From CAJBLF01 sp964495905 (GTDB taxonomy: Bacteria > Patescibacteriota > Gracilibacteria > Absconditabacterales > Absconditicoccaceae): a stretch of 18,711 nucleotides of DNA. The notes beneath the pieces were generated by a model. That model saw only the letters and a program-made list of their open reading frames with translations. It had not been told where the DNA came from and ran no database searches. The stretch spans positions 1-18,711 of the forward strand of contig CAZBWN010000008.1 of assembly GCA_964495905.1 (NCBI GenBank), read 5' to 3'. Below, one piece after another: positions 8,754 to 17,132 of this stretch; within the stretch, counting starts at the first letter, position 1; the number at the start of each line of letters is the position of its first letter. The translations under genes were made by a program, and so were the position numbers.

Positions 8754-8775
8754 TTCTTTGAATTTAAGTATCTAT

Positions 8776-10722
8776 CTAATGGCAAGCATCACAACAATCA
8801 TCTGTTTTTATATTTTTCAAATTTTTAACTTTATCTTTCACTCAAAACAATCTTAAACTATTGATAACTACAAAGATAGTCACTCCTACATCACTAACAA
8901 TCGCTAGACTTAAATTACTGATACCGAAGATTGCAAGTCATAATACACATCATTTAACTCCTATCGCTAAGACCGTGTTGAATGTGATTATATTATGACA
9001 ATTTCTACTAAGGCGAATAAGATAAGGTATCAATCAAATCTTGTCATTCATAAGAGCTATGTCTGCATTTTCTATTGCCATATCTGCTCATACAGCACCC
9101 ATTGCAATACCCACCGAAGACATTGCTAATGCAGGTGCATCATTGATTCCATCTCAAAGCATAGCTACACTACCATATTTTTTTACTAATTTTTCTATTT
9201 CTTCAGCCTTTTGGTCTGGCAACAATGAACCCTTAATTTCTGTTATTCCTACTTCTTTAGCAATAATTTCTCCAGCTTTTTGGTGGTCTCCAGTTAGCAT
9301 CACCACCTCAATATCCATCTTTTGTAATTCGTCTACGGTGACTTTACTCTCCTGTCTTATGGCGTCAGTTATTCCTATAATTCAAATAACTTCTTTATGA
9401 CTACTCACAAAAATAACAGTTTTACCTTCATCTTCCAAGGTATATATTTTTTTCTTTATATCTTCTGGAATAGTATGTTCTTCAGCAACAAATCTAATAC
9501 TACCAAGACAACGATGAGTATCCTTACAAACCAAGCATTCAGATTTTATTCCTTTGCCTCAGACCGATACAAAGTCTTTATGCTCATGTAATTGTATTCA
9601 TCTTTTTTGTGCTTCCTGTACAACACAACGGGCAATAGGATGCTCAGAATACTGTTCCATACCTGCTATACATGCAAGAAATGTATTTTCATCAGTTCCA
9701 TTCAACGATATAATATCTGATATTTGAGGTTCTCCTTTTGTGAGGGTTCTTGTTTTATCCATGGCAATTGCTTTTATTTTTCCAATTTCTTCTAGGTATT
9801 TAGCTCCTTTTATGACAATGCCATGAGATGTCGCATTTCCTATTGCAGAGAAAACTGCGACAGGAGTAGAAAGGACAAGAGCACAAGGACAAGCAATAAT
9901 CAAAAGTGTAATAGCTTGTCAAAACCAATGATTAAAATCTCATCAAAGAAAAATTACTGGAATAACAATCAATAATAGAGCCAAAAACATTACTGAGGGC
10001 GTATAATAGCGTGCAAATTTTTGTATAAATCTTTCATAGTTAGCCTTCTTTTGTGAAGAATTATAGGTGATGTCTATTATCTTTGCTAGTGTACTATCTT
10101 TTCATTTCTTTGTAGTTTCTATCTCTATATATCAATTCAGATTCATTGTTCATGAAAATACAACTTCCTTTAGTGTTTTTGATTTGGGGAGTGGCTCTCA
10201 AGTTATTGTCGCTTCATCTATCAAAGCATCACCAAAAACAATATGTCCGTCAACGGGTATCTGTTCTCATGATTTTACAATAATTATACTTCCGATAGTG
10301 ATTTTATCTATGGCAACCTCTCAGATATTTTTCACAAATCCTACTTTAGGCATTGTATTGGTAAGATTTTCTAGTGCCTGTTTGCTTTTCATAATTCAAT
10401 AATCTTCCAACATTTCTCCCAAAGCAAAAAGTACGATGATAATCATAGCTTCAGGAAGTTCTCCAAGATAGGCTGCACCTCCAATCGCTATAATCATCAA
10501 AAGGTTGATGTCACTGAATCTCAAATGAAACAAGGACTTAAATCCTTTTTGTACTATCTCTCTTCAAAAGATAATTCATATAATAATAAATAATACTCGC
10601 TCCCAAATACCTAGAAAACTTTGTCAGTACAAAGACAGTATTTCTAAAGGAAGAATGCAAAGTAATCAGATTACTATCATACGGAACTTTTGTATTCATC
10701 GTAGTTCTTTGAATGTTGCCAT
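8776..10722 (-). CDS. P1B-type metal-exporting ATPase (Zn/Cd/Pb group), altered DKTGT motif
   Basis: Pumps divalent soft metals across the membrane using ATP. The 648-residue protein lacks an N-terminal HMA domain. It shows the actuator motif TGEP (Gly = TGA), Cys278-Pro-Cys280 in the membrane, SEHPIA and GDGINDAP (first Gly523 = TGA). Lys590 and Asp611 in the last spans have the same 21-residue spacing as Lys693 and Asp714 of ZntA, placing it in the Zn/Cd/Pb group rather than the copper group. The C-terminus TDDCCDACH could be an extra metal site. About 24 of roughly 57 glycines are UGA. Oddity: the phosphorylation motif reads D322-K-T-R-T instead of DKTGT; the codon is AGA. It is last in an operon, 20 bp after the CcdA-like gene. 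Confidence 0.92.
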
Positions 10723-10742
10723 GATAATTTCACAGAAATAAA

Positions 10743-11915
10743 TTATATTGTTGTTAATACATAGATACCCAAACCAAGCATAAGCAATCCCACCACTAAG
10801 TGGATAAGCTTTGTGTTTTGATGTTTTATTTTAGCCAATTTATCAACTGTACTATAACCAAACCCCACTAGTCATGCAATAATTAACATAGGTAATATAA
10901 AGATAAGATTATATACGACAAGATAGATATATCACCGATTTGTTAATGTCTTGCTCTCAGAACTCAGGTATCACAAGATAGTAAAGTATGGTCATGAAGA
11001 ACATGGCAGTAAAAACAGACTCACAAGAATCCCCACAAAGAATGCTCACCATGGAGAAGATACTTTATCTATCATATCAGACATCTTTCATCTTCGTGAG
11101 AAAGGAACTTCCATGACAAACAATTTTCCATACCAAAAATAATCTTTAATGTTGGCAAGTCAAACAAGAATTCACAAGACTCAGACTATAAGTTTTAGTA
11201 CAAAGGTATTACTACTTCATGCCAATGCAGAGAACAATCATATCCCCATAGCTAGATAACTAAGAAAAACAGCTAATGCAAACATACATCACGCCAGAAA
11301 TGTCTTTCTTCTACTTTTATGTTTTGATAAGATTGCTGATAATAAGAGGAGCATTACTGCAAATGCACAGGGATTGATACTATCTGAAATAGCAGCAGGA
11401 AGCATAATAGCAAAAAAAGATAGTCTGTTTTTGAATCATGATTTTTCTTCTTCTGTGGTAATAATTCAAGTATGTATGGTAGTGTCAGACACTCATGAAC
11501 AAACTGTGCCACCACTTCCAGATGGTAATAGACAAGTTCAGCCAGCATCTATTCATGTTCATGGATTGATATTTTTATTTAGTTTTCTTGTAAAGAAATC
11601 AATAATAGGTTTATCTCCATTGAGGTAAGAAAAGTCTCATCAACTCGTGATAACCAAGAAAGGGATTCCCATACTATCAATAGATAGATTGAGCTTTCCT
11701 AGATAATAGTTTAGGTCTTTGAGATTATCCCTATTGAAGTAAATTTCCTTAGATGTTATATCAAATTTTTTCTCTATTTTTTCTTCGCTAAAAAATTTCT
11801 CAACATTGGCACAATGGGGACATCAGTTCCCATAAAAAAAGATGTATTCTTCTGCAAATGTTGAACTATAAAAAAATGCTAAAAACAATGCACAAACGGC
11901 AATAATTTTCTTCAT
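10743..11915 (-). CDS. CcdA/DsbD-like membrane thiol transporter with N-terminal CPHC domain
   Basis: A 390-residue protein. A signal peptide (MKKIIAVCALFLAFFYSSTFA) is followed by a small thioredoxin/glutaredoxin-like domain with active site Cys32-Pro-His-Cys35. Next is a Gly-rich linker containing two more Cys, then a polytopic membrane domain of the CcdA type. That domain has Cys183 (INPCAFAV) and Cys305 (LPCSSGPY), the pair that shuttles electrons across the membrane. The order resembles a DsbD with its soluble domain moved to the front. It would carry reducing equivalents from cytosolic thioredoxin to extracytoplasmic thiols. About 21 UGA codons encode Gly, including the one before CPHC and the one in CSSGPY. 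It lies 42 bp after the DsbA-like gene and 20 bp before the ATPase, so co-transcription is very likely. Confidence 0.88.
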
Positions 11916-11957
11916 AATATATTATAAGATTAAAAAACATATGAAACATAGAAATTA

Positions 11958-12836
11958 TTATTTCAATAATTTATCAATGATTGCTTCAAATTGATTCACT
12001 GGATATGCTCATGCAAGAACAACATATTCTCCATTTTCTGTATTGATAATAACATTTCCTGGAGTTCATGTAATACCAAACAAATTAGCTCATTCAGCTT
12101 GTTGGTCTTTAATTCTTTGTGTGTTTTTTCAACTTTCTACACAAGTCTTAAACGAAGATTCATTTCATCAAAGTTCTTTATTGACATCGTAGATAGTCTG
12201 GTCACTTCAATTACTATTGAGGTCTTTAGCAAAGACGGCTCATACAAATTTGAAATACTTCTCAGCAGAATTTTGCGCAAAACACTCTGCTCATTCTCAA
12301 GCCTTCTGTGCGTATTGATGAAACCCTAAAGGAAATTGTCTCATAGTTTTAGCCACATTCCCATTATATTTACTTATAATAGATTCAAGAGTTTTACTTT
12401 CAAAGTGTCTTTTACAAAAAGGACATTGTAGGTCACTATATTCTACTATAAGAATCTTAGCATCTTTATTTCATAAGATAAGTGAATCATCCTTTATTCT
12501 CTTAAGTTGTTCAAGCGATATCTTCTTTGTCGCCGTAGTCTCATCTCATTGACTATTCGCTGATGGTGTGGTAGTCTCTCAAACAGGTTTTTGAGTTCAT
12601 CATTCTATTTGTCCAAGAGCTTGTTGAATACCAGCTTTTTGTTGTTGTTTGAATCATTCTGAATCATACAGTTTTTGAACCATTTCATAGTTTTCTTGTC
12701 ATCAAAGTTTTTGAGCTTCATTGTTTTGGAGCTGAGAAATAACTCTATTTGTTTGGAAATAATTGAATCAAAATACAAGGATAACTGCTACTCCTACTAT
12801 AATAAGGACTTGTTGTATAGGTTGCTTCTGTGTCAT
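11958..12836 (-). CDS. DsbA-like thiol oxidoreductase, membrane-anchored
   Basis: A 292-residue protein. Residues about 8-28 form one membrane anchor (VLIIVGVAVILVFGF). A Gln-rich, Thr-rich linker follows, and from about residue 115 a thioredoxin fold of the DsbA type: ILIVEYSDLQCPFC with active site Cys138-Pro-Phe-Cys141, then a helical insertion with further Cys (AECFAQ, KTCVES), and the cis-proline loop GITGTPGN with Pro259. It should form or isomerise disulfides outside the membrane. About 19 UGA codons encode Gly, the highest density in the window together with the CcdA-like gene. It is the first gene of the dsbA-ccdA-ATPase operon. TATTAT (12847-12842) lies 5 nt before the ATG, so a leaderless transcript is possible. 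Confidence 0.88.
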
Positions 12837-12856
12837 TTGGGATAATAAATACAAAA

Positions 12857-12886
12857 TAAAAAAAAGATAACACACGGCATGTGTCT
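12857..12886 (-). terminator. Terminator of the Cys/His-rich gene
   Basis: A 5-bp stem (ACACA 12870-12874 with TGTGT 12880-12884), followed on the minus strand by a run of nine T. It separates the small secreted-protein gene from the DsbA-like gene; partial read-through into the operon is possible. Confidence 0.6.
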
Positions 12887-12906
12887 TTTGATATTAGTAA
12901 TATATC

Positions 12907-13317
12907 CTATATGGTAAGTTTTATAATTCAGACTAAGTCTTTGGCATCAAAAACAAGAATGTTTCTTAGAGAAAATGATTGTCTAGGATATATTACATAA
13001 AGGTCTTCCAATCTGTATTCATATATAGAAAGATTTCCTAGCGAATTATTATTACATTGGTCATTATGGTCATGGAGTTTTAAGTCTGATATTGAAGATA
13101 TCTGATATTCTTGTACAATACAAAGAGTTGCACAGTTATCTGTAGTAGAACAGCAGTTTTTGCTTTCAGTTCAACAGCTTTGAGATGTTTCTATATCGTT
13201 TTGATTAACACTTATTTCGTGATGTCACAAAAATCATAACCCAGAAGCGAAAGAGCTATGAGCAAGGTATGCACCCATGATTATGAGTAAGAATATTTTC
13301 TTTATGTATTTCATCAT
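12907..13317 (-). CDS. Small secreted Cys/His-rich protein
   Basis: A 136-residue protein from ATG 13317 (135 residues from the adjacent ATG 13314), invisible under the standard code because of four TGAs. A clear signal peptide (MKYIKKIFLLIIMGAYLAHSSFA) is followed by GHHE, a Cys-rich stretch (QSCGTESKNCC, DNCATLC) and LHDHNDQC, then a beta-type tail. The spacing of Cys and His suggests a metal-binding or disulfide-bonded extracytoplasmic protein. No family is recognised. It lies upstream of the thiol/metal operon on the same strand, separated by a terminator, and may be a client or metal sensor for it; that is inference. An imperfect AT-rich inverted repeat overlaps the start (13310-13333). 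Confidence 0.7.
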
Positions 13318-13460
13318 ATATATGATATATGAATTTTTTTTTGTTTTTCAATGAATATTTAGTATTTTGGCATTTTTTAGTTCTGTGAGAATAACCAAAA
13401 GTAGCTTTATTTTTAAACTGTTTTGATTATCTTACGAGTGGTTTATTTTGTAATCATAAA
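13318..13460. promoter_or_regulatory. Divergent intergenic region
   Basis: A 143-bp AT-rich region between the Cys/His-rich gene (-) and the 401-residue gene (+). It must hold both promoters. The inverted repeat ATCATATATATGAT at 13313-13326, at the start of the minus gene, could be an operator. No clear -35 box is seen on either strand. Confidence 0.35.
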
Positions 13461-14666
13461 ATGATGAAAGCAGTCTCAGGATATGCCTATCCTTTACACG
13501 CACACTTTCCTAATCCAGTTTGGGATTTTGTAAAAAAAGAAGAAAATAAGGAGAGACTTTGAAAGATTTTTGATAAGCGACTAGAGCCTAACATTTTACG
13601 TTGTAAAAGTGATGATGTAGTAAAACTGATGAGAGAGGTATATATGGCGTCCAGTATGGGTATTGCATATGATGCCAAGAAAGAAGGAATGTATATTAGC
13701 TGATATTCAATGATTATTGATAAAATTATAGAATGTTTTATGAGGCAAATGCCTGATGATACAGTCAATATCAAAGTGATGATAAAAATCCTCAATTGAT
13801 GTATGGAAAACACCTATTACATTACTGGAGAATACGGAGATAAGATATTTGATTATATGGAAGAAGATATGAAGAAGGGGGGCTGAAAGTTTACAGAAAC
13901 ACGAAATCAGCTTGTTCCATTTTGTACTGAGGATGTTGGAAGCGGAGATTTGGATAGTCTTGTGGCTATAAACAGCTTTTTGAACAAAGTGAATAAATGA
14001 AATATATGAGCTATAAAAGAAAAGGAATTGTCGGCATTGGATTGAGTGTCTGCGAAGGAAGAAGAATTTTTGAAATTCAACAAAAAGTGAATTGATTATG
14101 TAAAAATGCAGTTCAATAAAGATGCCGATATTGTAAAATGATACAGGCAAATTCGTATAAAAAGAAAAACACATTTTGATATAACATTGTTAGTCGCCAT
14201 CATTAGTGCTGTATATTTTGAAACGGAGTTATTTATCTATTTTGACCCATATTACTTTGAGCTATGAATAGCTGATAAGAACTGATTGGATTTCAAGAGA
14301 GTAAACCCCTATATAGTAATCAACTTCTCAAATATAATAAAGACTTGTGTTTGTCCTCACTGTTTTGAATCACACTTCGGAAAAGAAAAGCTGAAAAGTG
14401 TACAAACCAAACCTATCAATAATTTTGATGTCATAAAAAATATGTTTGATACTGTTTTGAATCAGCTCTCTAGTATCTGTCCAGATGATGTTTCGTTGGT
14501 TATTGAGGGGAAAGTGGATGATACAAGCAGAGTACACGAAATAAACGAAAAACTACCAAATGCCGATGTTGTCGGATTCACAAGACATAGTGGGAACAAT
14601 AAGAAAGTGAAATTTATCATAAAAGATGATTTGAAAAACTGTAGGGAAAGAATAAAAAGAAAGTAA
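13461..14666 (+). CDS. Large protein of unknown function
   Basis: A 401-residue protein that appears only with UGA = Gly (about 11 TGAs); two ATGs are adjacent (13461 and 13464). It is soluble, charged and without a signal peptide. Visible landmarks: an aromatic N-terminus (YAYPLHAHFPNPVWDFV), a hydrophobic stretch around ITLLVAIISAVYF that looks buried rather than membrane-spanning, CVCPHC as a possible half zinc site, and a lysine-rich end (RERIKRK). I do not recognise the family. Long open frames on the opposite strand (13487-13813, 13707-14174) are shadows: the + frame is continuous over 400 codons with normal codon use. It sits between the metal/thiol genes and the recombinase within the element. 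Confidence 0.75.
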
Positions 14667-14690
14667 GCTCTTCTTGGCGAAGAGATTTTA
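14667..14690 (+). terminator. Possible terminator after the 401-residue gene
   Basis: CTCTTC (14668-14673) pairs with GAAGAG (14679-14684) around a 5-nt loop, followed by ATTTT. The T-run is short, so termination may be partial. Confidence 0.45.
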
Positions 14691-14750
14691 ACGGGTATTT
14701 TTCACAAAGTCCTTTTATAGAAAAAGGAAGAGAAACGAACCCAAAAGCCA

Positions 14751-14918
14751 ATGAAAGTTGAAGAACTTAGAAGGCTTCTAGGCTCAAAATATGATACCCT
14801 GCCAGATTCAACTCTGCAAGGTGTCATAGACCTCTTCAGGATGTATGCGAAACTTGCAATAAGTAAGCACATAACCGAAAAGAAAAAAGCCAGAGCTGAA
14901 AAAATCCGCAACAAATAG
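14751..14918 (+). CDS. Small helical basic protein
   Basis: 55 residues starting MKVEELRRLLGSKYD and ending EKIRNK at TAG 14916-14918. It is amphipathic, with a lysine-rich C-terminal helix (ITEKKKARAEKI). No TGA, and no recognised family. The start context CCAATGAAAG is the same as at the recombinase start region (15103-15112). Its position just before the recombinase and before a clear terminator suggests an accessory DNA-binding protein or directionality factor; this is only a hypothesis. Confidence 0.6.
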   Translation: MKVEELRRLLGSKYDTLPDSTLQGVIDLFRMYAKLAISKHITEKKKARAEKIRNK

Positions 14919-14924
14919 CGGTAG

Positions 14925-14953
14925 AGCCGTAGCCCACAAAGCTACGGCTTTCT
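14925..14953 (+). terminator. Intrinsic terminator
   Basis: Perfect 9-bp stem AGCCGTAGC (14925-14933) / GCTACGGCT (14941-14949), followed by TTCTT. It ends the 55-residue gene, so the recombinase has its own promoter. Confidence 0.75.
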
Positions 14954-15002
14954 TGTAACCAAAAAATCTCTTGCTTTTGTGAACTGTTTATTTATTATAT
15001 AT

Positions 15003-15073
15003 ACCGAACCATAAAGAAAGCATATAAAAAGTAGTTATGATATACAATATATACATAATATAATGGGTTCGGT
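15003..15073 (+). promoter_or_regulatory. Spaced inverted repeat upstream of the recombinase
   Basis: ACCGAACC (15003-15010) and GGTTCGGT (15066-15073) form a perfect 8-bp inverted repeat separated by 55 bp of very AT-rich sequence containing TATAAT-like boxes. It may bind a dimeric regulator or the recombinase itself. Confidence 0.4.
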
Positions 15074-15099
15074 CAAATTTACATTTTATTTACTAACAA

Positions 15100-16914
15100 A
15101 TGCCAATGAAAGACTACAGCAAAAAACGCAAAACACCTAAAAATCCACTTATGGACTTTGATTTATGATTGTCCAAAGCTGTAAAACCGACAACTAAGAC
15201 TGAACAACCACAAAATTTCAGAGCTATTGTTTATGTTAGAGTGTCCTCAGAACGCCAAGCCAAAGAATGACATTGATTGGAAGGACAAGCAGAATCTGGC
15301 AAGACTTGGTGTAGGTTGAATGGCGATATGCCAGTAGATAAAACATTTAAGGACGAAGGCATAAGCTGAAAAATAATGGACAGAAAGGGGCTAATAGATG
15401 CCATTGAATACTTAGAAAAACAGAATAAAAAATATACTAAGATTACTCATTTTGTATGTACAGAAATATGTCGTATAGCAAGACCAGAAGACCGTGAAGA
15501 AGGAACGGCTTTGATTGCAAGAATTGAGGCTACAGGAGCAAAAATTGTTACAACCTTAGAACATAGAGATACTTCAACCGATGAAGGAAAACTTATGGAT
15601 GAGATAAAACTTTCTATAGGAACATATGAAAGAAAGAAAATTATGAAGAGGGCAAGAAATTGAAGAATATCTAGGGCATTACAAGGATTCCGACCATTCC
15701 CAACCTTGCCTGTCGGCTATAAAAAAGAAGGACAAGGACAGACAGCAATTGTCATAAAAGATGATTTTAAGGCAGGAATTATAAAAGAAGGATTGGAGCT
15801 TTTTGCCTGTAATGTCCTCATAACAAGGGCAGATTTATTGGAATTTTTTAGAGATAAATGACTAACTACCAATGAAAAGAACTACAAGGGGAAGCTTTGG
15901 AGTTCCTTTATAGAAAAAACCTTTTTACTACATAGACTATTCTTTTATGCGGGATATATCTTCTATCCTGACTGGGACATCAATGAACCTATAGAATGAA
16001 GACAACCTGCTATTACTTCTTTGGATGTGATTTATAAAATCATTGAAAAATTGCAAAAAGGTAGTCTTTTGAAGAGGAATCCACGCAGAGTTGAAATGTC
16101 TGCCGAATTTCCTCTGAGAGGAGTGATTTACTGTCCAGCTTGCCATAGAAAGCTGACTTCCTGGTATTCAAAATCCTGAACAGGCAATAAATTTGCTTAT
16201 TATGGCTGTAGTTATAAAGACTGTACGGCAAGGGAGAACATCCCAAAAGAAATGTTGGAAAATGACTTCAAAGACCTATTGAATAAATATAAGCTTCCAG
16301 ATGATTTTCTCCCTGCTTTCAAAATTATACTCAAAGAGGAGCGGGAAGCTAGCAAACAAAATGAGCATTCACTGAGAGATAAGAAGATGGGGATGAAAGT
16401 AAATACTGAGAACAAAATGAAAGACATCTGGGACGCTATGATGAAAACCAAGAACGTTGATTTATACGCAAATTTGGAAAAGGAACGGGCAGAATTGAAT
16501 AGTGAAAAGTTAGTACTGGAAGATGACCTAAGCAATGATGCCTACACTGAACAAGAGTATATGGAGCTTTACGAAAAGACATTATGAATCATTACAAATC
16601 CATTAGCCTTTTGGACTTTGGGGAATGCAGAAATAAAACAACTCCTTTTGGCTGTTCGGTTTGGATGAAAATTATACTATAACAAAAAATCAGGTTACCG
16701 AACTAACGATACCTGACTTCTCAATTACCTCTTGGGTATTTTGGGGACTAACAAAACGCATTTGTTAGGGTGGCTGGGGATCGAACCCAGGACCACTGGC
16801 TTAAAAGGCCATTGCTCTACCGACTGAGCTACCACCCCTAAACAAAAAAGTCAGAACGACAAAATGAATTGCCCATCACGTCGTTCACGTATGTTTCCTA
16901 GATGAATCCTTTAA
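15100..16914 (+). CDS. Large serine recombinase (integrase); frame runs into tRNA-Lys
   Basis: Catalyses site-specific integration and excision through a serine-DNA intermediate. The resolvase domain begins FRAIVYVRVSSERQ with nucleophile Ser49, followed by EGQAE, DEGISGKIMDR, a RIARPEDR motif and the EGKLMDEIKLSIGTYERKKI helix. The recombinase domain has VGYK. A zinc ribbon starts with Cys345-Pro-Ala-Cys348 and ends CSYKDC, and a coiled-coil region lies around residues 385-480. About 13 TGAs read as Gly. The start may be ATG 15100 or 15106. The typical C-terminal region (FGGKLYYNKKSGYRTNDTG) is present, but no stop occurs until TAA 16912-16914. About 49 final residues are antisense to tRNA-Lys and the end of rpmB. 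The position beside a tRNA is classic for an integrase; the tail would change on excision. Confidence 0.9.
16766..16794 (-). other. Right attachment site within the tRNA 3' end
   Basis: The acceptor 3' strand and T-arm match the left repeats on both sides of the T-loop (TAGGGTGGCTGGGGA and AACCCAGGACC). The match stops at the variable loop. In the left repeats a palindrome-bearing insert separates the two halves. Exchange probably occurs in the T-loop. Confidence 0.65.
16766..16838 (-). tRNA. tRNA-Lys (UUU)
   Basis: A 73-nt cloverleaf. Acceptor GGGGTGG pairs with CCACCCT (one G-U), D-arm GCTC/GAGC, anticodon loop CTTTTAA with anticodon UUU, variable TGGTC, T-arm CTGGG-TTCGATC-CCCAG, discriminator A. 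CCA is not encoded. It is 59 bp downstream of rpmB on the same strand and probably co-transcribed. Its 3' end coincides with the right end of the integrative element. Confidence 0.95.
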
Positions 16915-17086
16915 GTTTTTTGTATATCTTAGAACTAACTCTTACTTTGAGTAAAGAACCGTCTTCTAGCTTCACTTTCTTTTCAATCAAATTGATTTTG
17001 AAAGTTCTTTTGCATGATCTCATAGAGTGAGATCTCATATTTCCAGATTGTGTTCATCTTCCTGTAAAATCACATACTCTTGCCAT
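16898..17086 (-). CDS. rpmB: 50S ribosomal protein bL28
   Basis: 62 residues, with two TGAs read as Gly (MARVCDFTGRG and NLIG). The family pattern MARVCDFTGR, GNMRSHSMRSCKRTF and KVRVSSKIYKKLKG is clear; one N-terminal Cys remains of the metal site seen in some bL28. It lies downstream of rplY and upstream of tRNA-Lys. Its last codons overlap, in antisense, the run-on frame of the recombinase. Confidence 0.93.
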
Positions 17087-17132
17087 TTTTACTACATTAA
17101 TAATCTAAAATAAGATATGCTCTATTGATGTA

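Noticed and set aside
8776..10722. Copper-type P1B ATPase
   Set aside because: CPC alone is ambiguous, but the Lys590/Asp611 pair with ZntA spacing supports Zn/Cd/Pb, and no HMA domain of the copper type is present.
13487..14174. Two overlapping minus-strand ORFs opposite the 401-residue gene
   Set aside because: They encode Phe/Ser/Ile-rich sequence without any family signal, while the + strand gives one continuous 401-codon frame with glycine TGAs.
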